This document shows, piece after piece, positions 30,974 through 40,041 of a DNA stretch of 64,000 nucleotides. Below the pieces are notes generated by a model. It was not told the DNA's origin. It did not search any database and worked only from the letters and a program-made list of their open reading frames with translations. Origin of the DNA: Shinella zoogloeoides (GTDB lineage: Bacteria > Pseudomonadota > Alphaproteobacteria > Rhizobiales > Rhizobiaceae); NCBI RefSeq assembly GCF_022682305.1, contig NZ_CP093528.1:1-64000 (forward strand), given 5' to 3'. Each line of letters starts with the position of its first letter. The stretch's first letter is position 1. The translations under genes were made by a program, and so were the position numbers.

Positions 30974-32041
30974 ATGAGCGCATTCAAGCCTCTCGTCTTC
31001 TCCGGCGTCCAGCCGACCGGCAATCTTCACCTCGGCAACTATCTGGGCGCGATCCGCAAGTTCGTCGCCCTGCAGGAAGACAACGACTGCATCTATTGCG
31101 TCGTCGACCTCCACGCGCTCACCGCGCAGCTCGTGCATGAGGACATGCGGAACCAGATCCGCTCCATCGCCGCCGCCTTCATTGCCTCCGGTATCGACCC
31201 GAAGAAGCATATCGTCTTCAACCAGTCCGCTGTGCCGCAGCATTCCGAGCTCGCCTGGATCTTCAATTGCGTGGCGCGCATCGGCTGGATGGAGCGCATG
31301 ACGCAGTTCAAGGACAAGGCCGGCGGCAAGAATGCCGAGCAGGTCTCCCTCGGCCTGCTCGCCTATCCGAGCCTGATGGCGGCCGACATCCTCGTCTATC
31401 GCGCGACCCATGTTCCGGTCGGCGACGACCAGAAGCAGCATCTGGAGCTGACACGCGACATCGCGCAGAAGTTCAACATCGACTTCGGCAGCCACATCCG
31501 CAAGGCCGGCACGGGTGTCGACATCGTCGTTGGCGAGGAGCCGGTGCATGCCTATTTCCCAATGGTCGAGCCGCTGATCGGTGGTCCTGCACCGCGCGTC
31601 ATGAGCCTGCGCGATGGCACGAAGAAGATGTCGAAGTCGGATGCCTCGGACCTTTCGCGCATCAACCTGCTCGACGATGCCGACACCATCTCCAAGAAGA
31701 TCCGCAAGGCCAAGACCGACCCGGACGCCTTGCCGAGCGAAGCCGAAGGCCTGAAGGGTCGTCCCGAGGCGGAAAATCTCGTCGGCATCTATGCCGCGCT
31801 CTCCGACAAGTCCAAGGCGGACATCCTCGCCGAATTCGGCGGCCAGCAATTCTCGGTCTTCAAGCCGGCGCTGGTCGATCTCGCCGTCAACGTCCTCTCG
31901 CCGATCACCGACGAGATGCGCCGCCTGATGGACGACACGAGCCACATCGACGCGATCCTCCGGGACGGCGGCGAAAGGGCGCGGGCAAGGGCGGAAAAAA
32001 CCATGAAGGAAGTTCGCGACATCATCGGTTTTGTGCAGTAA
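30974..32041 (+). CDS. trpS: Tryptophanyl-tRNA synthetase
   Basis: A class I aminoacyl-tRNA synthetase charging tRNA-Trp. The 355-aa product has the HIGH-equivalent [14 protein letters not shown] near the N terminus, [14 protein letters not shown], and the KMSKS loop [12 protein letters not shown]. Length and motifs are typical. AAGGAAA lies just before ATG 30974. It is followed after 35 bases by a universal stress protein gene on the same strand. Confidence 0.97.
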   Translation: MSAFKPLVFSGVQPTGNLHLGNYLGAIRKFVALQEDNDCIYCVVDLHALTAQLVHEDMRNQIRSIAAAFIASGIDPKKHIVFNQSAVPQHSELAWIFNCVARIGWMERMTQFKDKAGGKNAEQVSLGLLAYPSLMAADILVYRATHVPVGDDQKQHLELTRDIAQKFNIDFGSHIRKAGTGVDIVVGEEPVHAYFPMVEPLIGGPAPRVMSLRDGTKKMSKSDASDLSRINLLDDADTISKKIRKAKTDPDALPSEAEGLKGRPEAENLVGIYAALSDKSKADILAEFGGQQFSVFKPALVDLAVNVLSPITDEMRRLMDDTSHIDAILRDGGERARARAEKTMKEVRDIIGFVQ

Positions 32042-32076
32042 GGTCGCCGCGAAAAGACCGCATATCAGGAGCGCGC

Positions 32077-32568
32077 ATGGTTTCTCGCCGACTTTCCCGC
32101 CTTGAGGGTCACCGCCGCAAGTTCCTGGCGGTCATCGACGATACGCCGGAATGCCAGCGTGCCGTCCACTATGCGGGAATGCGTGCGAAGAATTCCAACG
32201 GCGCCGTCGTCCTGCTCTACGTGATCGCCAATGCCGATTTCCAGCAATGGCTGGGCGTCGAGGAGATCATGCGGGCGGAAGCGCGCGAGGAAGCGGAAGC
32301 CGTGCTCGCCAAGGCGGCGCAAGCGCTGCGCGAGGCTATCGGCATCGAGCCGGAAACGGTGATCCGCGAAGGCGTCGCCAGCGAGCAGATCAACGGTCTC
32401 ATCGATGAGGATCGCGACATCGCGATCCTCGTTCTGGCCGCCGGCTCCGCAAAGGAGGGGCCGGGGCCGCTGGTTTCCTCCCTCGCCAGCCGCGGGCAGG
32501 CCTTCCCCATTCCCGTGACGGTCATCCCGGATCAGCTCAGCGACGAGGAACTCGACGCATTGAGCTGA
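32077..32568 (+). CDS. Universal stress protein (UspA domain)
   Basis: A 163-aa single-domain UspA-fold protein. It has a basic N-terminal extension (SRRLSRLEGHRRKF), then FLAVIDDTPECQRAVHYAGM, VVLLYVIANADFQ, and C-terminal ILVLAAGSAKEGPGPLVSSL in the nucleotide-binding position, where the G-2x-G-9x-G(S/T) motif is only partly kept. ATG 32077 follows CAGGAG. It lies between trpS and nfuA, a conserved rhizobial neighbourhood, and probably shares the trpS transcript. Function is unknown. Confidence 0.88.
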   Translation: MVSRRLSRLEGHRRKFLAVIDDTPECQRAVHYAGMRAKNSNGAVVLLYVIANADFQQWLGVEEIMRAEAREEAEAVLAKAAQALREAIGIEPETVIREGVASEQINGLIDEDRDIAILVLAAGSAKEGPGPLVSSLASRGQAFPIPVTVIPDQLSDEELDALS

Positions 32569-32607
32569 CCTTCCGTCTTGAAGAGCGGGGCGGAAACGCC
32601 TATCTTC

Positions 32608-32624
32608 TTTTGAATTATTCTAAA
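32608..32624. promoter_or_regulatory. Candidate Irr box (ICE motif) upstream of nfuA
   Basis: TTTTGAATTATTCTAAA differs at one position from the Rhizobiales Irr consensus TTTAGAA-YNN-TTCTAAA (from memory). It ends 41 bases before the nfuA ATG in an otherwise GC-rich gap. Irr represses or activates iron and heme genes under iron limitation. Confidence 0.6.
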
Positions 32625-32665
32625 TGTATGGGCCGACCAAAGCGGCTGGCCGCACGGAGAGAAAG

Positions 32666-33235
32666 ATGTTCATCCAGACCGAAGCGACGCCGAACCCGTC
32701 GACCCTGAAGTTCCTGCCGGGCAAGGTGGTGCTGGAGACCGGCACGGCCGAGTTCCGCGACGAGACGGAAGCGCGGGCCGCATCCCCGCTCGCCGCCCGC
32801 CTCTTCGGCATTCCGGGCGTCAAGGGCGTGTTCCTCGGCTACGATTTCATCACCGTCACCAAGGATGATGCCGACTGGCAGCACATGAAGCCGGCGATCC
32901 TCGGCAACATCATGGAACACTTCATGTCCGGCCTGCCGGTTCTTGCCGGCGGTGCGCTCGGCGGCAGCGAGGACGACGAGGGCGAGTTCTTCAACGAGGG
33001 CGACGAGACCATCGTCGCCACCATCAAGGAACTGCTCGATACGCGCGTTCGCCCGGCCGTTGCGCAGGACGGCGGCGACATCACCTTCAAGGGGTTCCGC
33101 GACGGTGTCGTCTACCTCAACATGAAGGGCGCCTGCTCGGGCTGCCCGTCCTCGACGGCGACGCTCAAGCACGGCGTCCAGAACCTTCTCCGCCATTTCG
33201 TACCGGAAGTGCAGGAAGTTGAAGCCGTCGCATAA
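32666..33235 (+). CDS. nfuA: NfuA-type Fe-S cluster carrier (NifU family)
   Basis: A 189-aa iron-sulfur scaffold or carrier that passes 4Fe-4S clusters to target enzymes. The N-terminal Nfu_N domain (MFIQTEATPNPSTLKFLPG) is followed by an acidic linker and the C-terminal NifU domain with RPAVAQDGGDITFKGF and the cluster-binding CSGCPS (Cys about 157 and 160). ATG 32666 has GGAGAGAAAG directly upstream. A candidate Irr box lies in the promoter region, which would tie expression to iron. Confidence 0.95.
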   Translation: MFIQTEATPNPSTLKFLPGKVVLETGTAEFRDETEARAASPLAARLFGIPGVKGVFLGYDFITVTKDDADWQHMKPAILGNIMEHFMSGLPVLAGGALGGSEDDEGEFFNEGDETIVATIKELLDTRVRPAVAQDGGDITFKGFRDGVVYLNMKGACSGCPSSTATLKHGVQNLLRHFVPEVQEVEAVA

Positions 33236-33256
33236 GGCCCGTTCCGTGAAACCGGG

Positions 33257-33913
33257 ATGCCCGGCATGATCGTCCTTGCGATCGATACGGCGGGCACCGG
33301 CTGCTACGCGGCGCTCTATGATTCCAACCGGGATGCTGTCCTCGGCGTCGCTGGAGCCGATATCGGCCGCGGCCATGCCGAGCGGCTGATGGAGTTCGTC
33401 GACGCGGCGCTCGATGCCGCGGGCCTCGATATCAAGGCCGTCGGCCGCATCGCCGTCACTGTAGGTCCCGGCTCCTTCACCGGCATCCGTGTCGGCGTTG
33501 CCGCCGCGCGCGGCCTTGCGCTCGCCCTCGGCGTTCCCACGGTCGGCGTTTCCAGCCTAGCTGCGCTCGCCGCCGATCATCGGACCGGCGCGCCGCTCAT
33601 GGTCGCCATGGATGCCAAGCGCGACGAGGTCTACTGGCAGCGCTTCGCCGTGGATGGTTCGGAAGCGACGCCGGCCGCCATCGCCGCCATCACGGAGGCC
33701 CGCGCCATCGCCGCCGTCCATGACGGCGCGCTCGTAGGCTCCGCCGCCCATCTCTTGCGGGACGGTGTGTCGCAGGGCATCGATAGCGTTTCCATCGCCA
33801 CTGTCGCCCGCCTCGGCGCGCAGCTTTCTCCTGAAAATCATCTGCCGAAGCCGCTTTACCTGCGCGGTCCCGATGCCAAGCCGCAGGCGGGTTTCGCGAT
33901 CCGGAGGGCGTGA
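33257..33913 (+). CDS. tsaB: tRNA threonylcarbamoyladenosine biosynthesis protein TsaB
   Basis: TsaB is the non-catalytic ASKHA-fold partner of TsaD in making t6A37 of ANN-decoding tRNAs. The 218-aa product has AIDTAGTGCYAALYD, TVGPGSFTGIRVGVAAARGL and a divergent C-terminal half. The start could also be ATG 33266. It is followed directly by rimI, the same pairing seen in many bacteria. It starts 22 bases after nfuA, so iron control of nfuA could extend into this gene. Confidence 0.94.
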   Translation: MPGMIVLAIDTAGTGCYAALYDSNRDAVLGVAGADIGRGHAERLMEFVDAALDAAGLDIKAVGRIAVTVGPGSFTGIRVGVAAARGLALALGVPTVGVSSLAALAADHRTGAPLMVAMDAKRDEVYWQRFAVDGSEATPAAIAAITEARAIAAVHDGALVGSAAHLLRDGVSQGIDSVSIATVARLGAQLSPENHLPKPLYLRGPDAKPQAGFAIRRA

Positions 33914-33914
33914 C

Positions 33915-34409
33915 ATGTCGCTCGCTGACTATTTCACTCGCAAGCCCGTCTTCGACATCTTCCCCCTCGAAACGGACGATGCCGGCATCGCGGCAACCCT
34001 GCACCGGGCGCGGTTCCCCCAGCCGTGGAACGACGGCGAGTTTCACTCCCTTCTGTCGCAGGGCCCCGTCTTCGGCTTCCTCGCGGTCAGGCAGGGCGCC
34101 CTAGGCCGCGCGGCCGGTGGCTTTGTCCTGGCGCGCGCCACGGCAGGCGAGGCGGAAATCCTGACCATCGGCGTCGATGAGCGATTCGGCCGCGCCGGTC
34201 TCGGCTGGCGGCTGATGCTGGCGGCGATGCACGAGGCGAAGATGCGCGGCGCCGAGGATATCTTCCTGGAGGTGGACGAGGGCAATGTCGCGGCCCGCGG
34301 TCTCTACGGCAAGCTCGGCTTTTCCAAGGTCGGCGAGCGCAAGGCCTATTACGCCGCTGCCGATGGCACCCGGTCCACGGCGCTTGTCATGCGGCGCGAT
34401 CTTCGCTAG
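33915..34409 (+). CDS. rimI: Ribosomal protein N-acetyltransferase RimI-like
   Basis: A 164-aa GNAT enzyme; RimI acetylates the N terminus of ribosomal protein S18 and, in many bacteria, other proteins. Motifs: AEILTIGVDERFGRAGLGWRL (acetyl-CoA loop), EDIFLEVDEGNVAARGLYGK, and FSKVGERKAYY. ATG 33915 begins one base after the tsaB stop. Pairing with tsaB supports the RimI assignment. Confidence 0.92.
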   Translation: MSLADYFTRKPVFDIFPLETDDAGIAATLHRARFPQPWNDGEFHSLLSQGPVFGFLAVRQGALGRAAGGFVLARATAGEAEILTIGVDERFGRAGLGWRLMLAAMHEAKMRGAEDIFLEVDEGNVAARGLYGKLGFSKVGERKAYYAAADGTRSTALVMRRDLR

Positions 34410-34411
34410 TC

Positions 34412-34438
34412 CCCTTTCGGGAGGGCCGAACGAAAGGG
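34412..34438 (+). promoter_or_regulatory. Hairpin sequestering the fur ribosome-binding site
   Basis: CCCTTTCG (34412-34419) pairs perfectly with CGAAAGGG (34431-34438), an 8-bp stem with an 11-base loop. The right arm contains AAAGGG, the only good ribosome-binding site for the fur ATG 8 bases downstream. No U-run follows, so translational control is more likely than termination. Confidence 0.5.
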
Positions 34439-34446
34439 CAGATCGT

Positions 34447-34872
34447 ATGGCGGATGCGGAAAAATCGCTGGAAGAGCTTTGCGTCGAGCGCGGCATGCGC
34501 ATGACCGAGCAGCGCCGCGTCATCGCGCGCGTGCTCGAGGCTTCCGCCGATCACCCGGATGTGGAAGAGCTCTATCGCCGCTCCTCCGCCGTCGATGCGC
34601 GCATCTCCATCTCCACCGTCTACCGAACGGTCAAGCTCTTCGAGGATGCGGGCATCATCGAGCGCCATGATTTCCGCGACGGGCGTTCGCGCTACGAGAC
34701 CGTGCCGGACGAGCATCACGACCACCTGATCGACCTCAAGAACGGCCAGGTCATCGAATTCCATTCGCCCGAGATCGAGGCCTTGCAGGAACGTATCGCC
34801 CGCGAGCACGGCTTCAAGCTGGTCGATCACCGCCTGGAACTCTACGGGATTCCCCTCAAGGAGGGCGAGTGA
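34447..34872 (+). CDS. fur: Fur family metalloregulator (Fur/Mur)
   Basis: A 141-aa metal-dependent repressor. The winged helix (RMTEQRRVIARVLEAS, ISISTVYRTVKLFEDAGII) is followed by the dimerisation domain with HHDHLIDLKNGQVIEFHSPEIE, shown as residues 94-115, holding the His/Asp/Glu metal ligands. There are no CxxC zinc motifs. In several rhizobia this orthologue acts mainly as Mur, a manganese-responsive repressor of sitABCD, while iron control passed to RirA and Irr; which applies here cannot be told. It lies between rimI and olsA. Confidence 0.92.
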   Translation: MADAEKSLEELCVERGMRMTEQRRVIARVLEASADHPDVEELYRRSSAVDARISISTVYRTVKLFEDAGIIERHDFRDGRSRYETVPDEHHDHLIDLKNGQVIEFHSPEIEALQERIAREHGFKLVDHRLELYGIPLKEGE

Positions 34873-34906
34873 GGCGGGAGGGCTCGCAGCACCCTCGGGT
34901 GACCGC

Positions 34907-35695
34907 GTGATCACCTGGCTGCGCATCGCCATCGGTCTCGTCGTCCTGCTCGCGGTTACGCTCGTCCTGCTGCCTGTCCAGCTCGTCGGCCTGCGCTTCA
35001 ACCTGAAGGTCCGCCGTTACATCCCGCGCCTCTGGCACCGCGTCGCCTGCCGCGTGCTCGGCCTCAAGGTGCGCGTGCACGGCACCCTGGAAAGAAGCCG
35101 CCCCCTGCTGATCGCCGCCAACCATGCCTCCTGGAAGGACATCATGGTGCTCGGTTCCATCGCCGATGTCGTCTATATCGCGAAATCCGAGGTGCGCGGC
35201 TGGCCGGTCTTCGGCGTCCTCGCCCGCCTGCAGGCGACGATCTTCGTCGAGCGCGAGCAGCGCCAGAAGACCGGCGACCAGGTGGACGAGATCGCGCGGC
35301 GTCTGGCGGACGGTGAGGTCGTCGTGCTCTTTCCCGAAGGCACCACCTCGGACGGCAACCAGCTTCTGGAGGTCAAGTCCTCGCTCTTCGGCGCGGCCGC
35401 CTCCGCCGTGCCGCATGCGCCTGATGGCGTCGTCCACATCCAGCCCGTCTCCATCGCCTATACGGGCGTGCACGGCATGGCGATGGGGCGCTACCACCGG
35501 CCGCTCGCGGCCTGGCCCGGCGATATCGAGCTCCTCCCCCACCTTCTCGGCATCGCGCGGGAAGGGGCGGTCGATGTCGATGTCGATTTCGGCGAGCGCG
35601 TCGACTATACCCGGACGAGCAACCGCAAGGCGGTGAGCCGCACGGTCGGTGCGCGCATCCGCGCCATGCTCGGCGCGCGCCTGCGCGGCAGATAG
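34907..35695 (+). CDS. olsA: Lyso-ornithine lipid O-acyltransferase OlsA (PlsC family)
   Basis: OlsA adds the second acyl chain to lyso-ornithine lipid; some homologues also acylate lysophosphatidate. The 262-aa product has an N-terminal membrane segment (IAIGLVVLLAVTLVLLPVQL), the catalytic NHASWKD (HX4D) motif, VFVEREQRQK, and FPEGTTSDGNQLL. The start appears to be GTG 34907. Its position between fur and miaB matches olsA of S. meliloti (recall), supporting this over a generic plsC. Confidence 0.85.
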   Translation: MITWLRIAIGLVVLLAVTLVLLPVQLVGLRFNLKVRRYIPRLWHRVACRVLGLKVRVHGTLERSRPLLIAANHASWKDIMVLGSIADVVYIAKSEVRGWPVFGVLARLQATIFVEREQRQKTGDQVDEIARRLADGEVVVLFPEGTTSDGNQLLEVKSSLFGAAASAVPHAPDGVVHIQPVSIAYTGVHGMAMGRYHRPLAAWPGDIELLPHLLGIAREGAVDVDVDFGERVDYTRTSNRKAVSRTVGARIRAMLGARLRGR

Positions 35696-35734
35696 AGCTT
35701 CAAATTTCGGCCTTTTTCCCCTATGGAAGCCGCC

Positions 35735-37105
<1,371 letters not shown>

Positions 37106-37132
37106 CGGGCGGATTTCAAGGAGCTTGACCGC

Positions 37133-38185
37133 TTGAACGGACACGAACTGACGACGTCATCGCCGCGCCAGTCGAAAAGCCAGACCGACGCCAATCAATT
37201 CGTGCTCACTTTCGAGAACAATCGATACGCAAGCGAGCTTTTCGGCCAGTTCGACCAGAACCTGAAGCTTCTGGAACAGCGCCTCAACATCGATGCGCGA
37301 GCGCGGGGCAATTCCGTTTCCATCTCCGGTGAAGTCATGGCCACCAACCAGGCCCGCCGCGCGCTGGATTATCTCTACGACCGGCTCCAGAAGGGCGGCT
37401 CGATCGAGCTGTCCGACGTCGAGGGCGCCATCCGCATGGCGATCGCGGCCGACGACCAGTTGTCCCTGCCGACGATGGAGCGTAAAGCCAAGCTTACCAT
37501 GTCGCAGATCTCCACCCGCAAGAAGACCATCGCCGCCCGCACGCCGACGCAGGATACCTATATCCGCGCGCTGGAGCGGTCAGAGCTCGTCTTCGGCGTC
37601 GGCCCGGCCGGCACGGGCAAGACCTATCTCGCCGTCGCTTATGCCGCCCAGCTTCTCGAGCGCGGCGCGGTGGACCGCATCATCCTCTCTCGTCCCGCCG
37701 TCGAAGCCGGCGAGCGCCTCGGCTTCCTGCCCGGCGACATGAAGGAGAAGGTCGATCCCTATCTGCGTCCGCTCTATGACGCGCTCTACGACATGATGCC
37801 GGGCGACAAGGTCGAACGCGCCATCACGGCCGGCGTCATCGAGATCGCGCCGCTCGCCTTCATGCGCGGCCGCACGCTCGCCAACGCCGCCGTCATCCTC
37901 GACGAGGCGCAGAACACGACCTCGATGCAGATGAAGATGTTCCTGACGCGTCTCGGCGAGAACGGCCGCATGATCGTCACGGGCGATCCGAGCCAGGTCG
38001 ACCTGCCGCGCGGCGTGAAGTCCGGTCTCGTGGAAGCCCTGCAGATCCTCAAGGGTGTCGAGGGCGTCTCGGTCGTCCGCTTCAAGGATGTCGACGTCGT
38101 GCGCCATCCGATGGTCGCCCGCATCGTCCGCGCCTACGAGGCGCAGACGGCAGTGCAGGACGAAAGCGAGCTGCCGGACCGCTGA
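37133..38185 (+). CDS. phoH: PhoH-like ATPase (PhoL/YbeZ type)
   Basis: A 350-aa P-loop ATPase of the YbeZ group, which works with YbeY in ribosome and RNA quality control. It has an N-terminal KH-like region, Walker A GVGPAGTGKTYLAV, LSRPAVEAGERLGFLPGD, and Walker B AVILDEAQNTTSMQM. The start is a TTG at 37133 with AAGGAG nine bases upstream. The ybeY gene follows after 13 bases, the conserved phoH-ybeY-corC-lnt order. Confidence 0.95.
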   Translation: MNGHELTTSSPRQSKSQTDANQFVLTFENNRYASELFGQFDQNLKLLEQRLNIDARARGNSVSISGEVMATNQARRALDYLYDRLQKGGSIELSDVEGAIRMAIAADDQLSLPTMERKAKLTMSQISTRKKTIAARTPTQDTYIRALERSELVFGVGPAGTGKTYLAVAYAAQLLERGAVDRIILSRPAVEAGERLGFLPGDMKEKVDPYLRPLYDALYDMMPGDKVERAITAGVIEIAPLAFMRGRTLANAAVILDEAQNTTSMQMKMFLTRLGENGRMIVTGDPSQVDLPRGVKSGLVEALQILKGVEGVSVVRFKDVDVVRHPMVARIVRAYEAQTAVQDESELPDR

Positions 38186-38198
38186 GGCCGGATACCTG

Positions 38199-38708
38199 AT
38201 GAGCGAACTCGATATCCAGATCTCCATAGAGGAGGGCGCATGGCCCTCCGAGGAACGCCTTTTCGAAATGAGCGGGCGCGTGCTCGGCGCGGCGGCGGAT
38301 TATCTGCGAAAGCAGGAAAAGCAGCCCTTCCCGAAGACCGGCGCGCCGGAAGTCTCCCTCGTCTTCACGAATGACGAAAGCATCCGCGCCATCAATGCGG
38401 AATGGCGCAGCCAGGACAAGCCGACCAACGTCCTGTCCTTCCCCGCCTTCCCGGTGACGCCCGGAAAGATGCCGGGTCCGATGCTCGGCGACATCATCTT
38501 CGCCGAGGAGACATTGACCCGCGAGGCGGCCGATCTCGGCAAGTCTTTCGACGATCATCTCACGCATCTCATGGTGCATGGATTTCTGCATCTCTTCGGT
38601 TATGATCATATGGAAGACGAAGAGGCTGAAAAAATGGAGGGGCTTGAGACTCGCATTCTTGCCGAGCTTGGCCTATCTGACCCCTACGGGGATGGCCCCG
38701 AAGAATAG
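38199..38708 (+). CDS. ybeY: Endoribonuclease YbeY
   Basis: YbeY is a zinc endoribonuclease needed for 16S rRNA 3' maturation and, in S. meliloti, for sRNA regulation. The 169-aa product carries the zinc triad motif HLMVHGFLHLFGYDH near residue 125 and EWRSQDKPTNVLSFP upstream. It is flanked tightly by phoH and the CBS protein gene, so one operon is likely. Confidence 0.97.
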   Translation: MSELDIQISIEEGAWPSEERLFEMSGRVLGAAADYLRKQEKQPFPKTGAPEVSLVFTNDESIRAINAEWRSQDKPTNVLSFPAFPVTPGKMPGPMLGDIIFAEETLTREAADLGKSFDDHLTHLMVHGFLHLFGYDHMEDEEAEKMEGLETRILAELGLSDPYGDGPEE

Positions 38709-38717
38709 TTTGGACCA

Positions 38718-39857
38718 ATGAGCGACTTTAGAAATCAGCCGGCAGCGGCGGAAAAGAACGAGGCGGACGCCTCAAGTCAGGACGAGGCGGGCAGTAGTAG
38801 CAGCGCGCCGAAGCAGGAAAGCGGGGGCCGGTCATCCTTCTGGTCCCGTGCGACACGGCTTTGGCGCATGACGGGCGCCTCCACGCTGCGCAAGGACCTC
38901 GCCGAGGCCCTGATGACGGAAGACACCGGCGGCGAGCCGGCCTTCCTGCCCGAAGAACGGGCGATGCTGCACAATATTCTCCGCTTCCGCGAGGTGCGCG
39001 TCGAGGACGTCATGGTCCCGCGCGCCGATATCGAGGCCGTCGACCAGGACATCACCATTGCCGAACTGATGGTGATCTTCGAGGATTCCGGCCGCTCGCG
39101 CATGCCGGTCTATAACGAGAGCCTGGATGATCCGCGCGGCATGGTCCACATCCGCGACCTGCTCGCCTACGTCACCAAACAGGCCCGCAACAAGCGCCGC
39201 AATGGTGCAAAGCCCGCTGCCGTTACCGGCGAAAAGCCGGCGCGTACGCCAAAGGCCGAATTCGACCTCGGCCGCGTCGATCTTTCCAAGACCGTTGCCG
39301 AAGCCGGCATCATCCGCCCGGTCCTCTTCGTGCCGCCATCGATGCTGGCCGCCGACCTCATGGCGCGCATGCAGGCCGACCGCACCCAGATGGCCCTCGT
39401 CATCGACGAATATGGCGGCACGGACGGCCTCGCCTCGCTGGAAGACATCGTCGAGATGGTCGTCGGCGATATCGAGGACGAGCACGACGACGACGAGGCG
39501 ATGATCCAGCGCGTCAGCGACGACGTCTTCATCGCCGATGCCCGCGTCGAGCTTGAGGAACTGGCCGAAGCCATCGGTTCCGATTTCGATATCCGCGAAC
39601 AGCTTGAAGATGCCGATACGCTCGGCGGCCTGATCTTCGCCTCGCTCGGCCGCATCCCGGTGCGCGGCGAGGTCGTGCAGGCCGTGCCCGGCTTCGAATT
39701 CCACGTCCTCGACGCGGACCCGCGCCGCGTCAAGCGCGTGCGCGTCACCCGCAAGCGCGCCGGCTCCGTCCGCCGCCGCGAGCGCCGGCCGGAAGGCGAG
39801 GGCACTGCTCCCGCCAAGCTGAGCGAACAGCGTAATGATGAGGCCGGGGCGGAATAG
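38718..39857 (+). CDS. corC: Hemolysin family CBS-domain protein (CorC/HlyC type)
   Basis: A 379-aa soluble protein lacking the DUF21 membrane domain. After a Ser/Gln/Glu-rich N terminus comes the linker FREVRVEDVMVPRADIEAVD, two CBS domains, and a C-terminal CorC_HlyC domain (DAEVRVELEELAEAIGSDF-like, about residues 270-355). The basic C-terminal tail is rich in Arg and Glu. CorC-type proteins affect magnesium/cobalt homeostasis, and in this operon context may support lnt. The hemolysin label is historical. Confidence 0.9.
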   Translation: MSDFRNQPAAAEKNEADASSQDEAGSSSSAPKQESGGRSSFWSRATRLWRMTGASTLRKDLAEALMTEDTGGEPAFLPEERAMLHNILRFREVRVEDVMVPRADIEAVDQDITIAELMVIFEDSGRSRMPVYNESLDDPRGMVHIRDLLAYVTKQARNKRRNGAKPAAVTGEKPARTPKAEFDLGRVDLSKTVAEAGIIRPVLFVPPSMLAADLMARMQADRTQMALVIDEYGGTDGLASLEDIVEMVVGDIEDEHDDDEAMIQRVSDDVFIADARVELEELAEAIGSDFDIREQLEDADTLGGLIFASLGRIPVRGEVVQAVPGFEFHVLDADPRRVKRVRVTRKRAGSVRRRERRPEGEGTAPAKLSEQRNDEAGAE

Positions 39858-39860
39858 GCC

Positions 39861-39970
39861 TCTCACCCTAACCCTCTCCCCGCTTGCGGGGAGAAGGTGG
39901 CCGGCAGGCCGGATGAGGGGCACGGCATCCCTGCAACCCTCCGGAATGGCCATCCCGACATGTCCCCTCA
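39861..39970. repeat. Rhizobial palindromic intergenic repeat (RIME-like)
   Basis: The corC-lnt gap contains CTCCCCGC-TT-GCGGGGAG (39876-39893), then CCGGC-AG-GCCGG (39901-39912), and ATGAGGGG (39913-39920) mirrored by CCCCTCAT (39963-39970). This CCCTCTCCCCGC...GGCCGGATGAGGGG arrangement is a familiar dispersed intergenic palindrome in Rhizobiaceae. It may fold in the mRNA and set the corC/lnt ratio. Confidence 0.7.
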
Positions 39971-40041
39971 TGACACAGGACAAGCCGCTTCTTTTTTGGA
40001 ACACTGGCGCGGCTGATTCGGGGACACACAAAGGGGATGGC

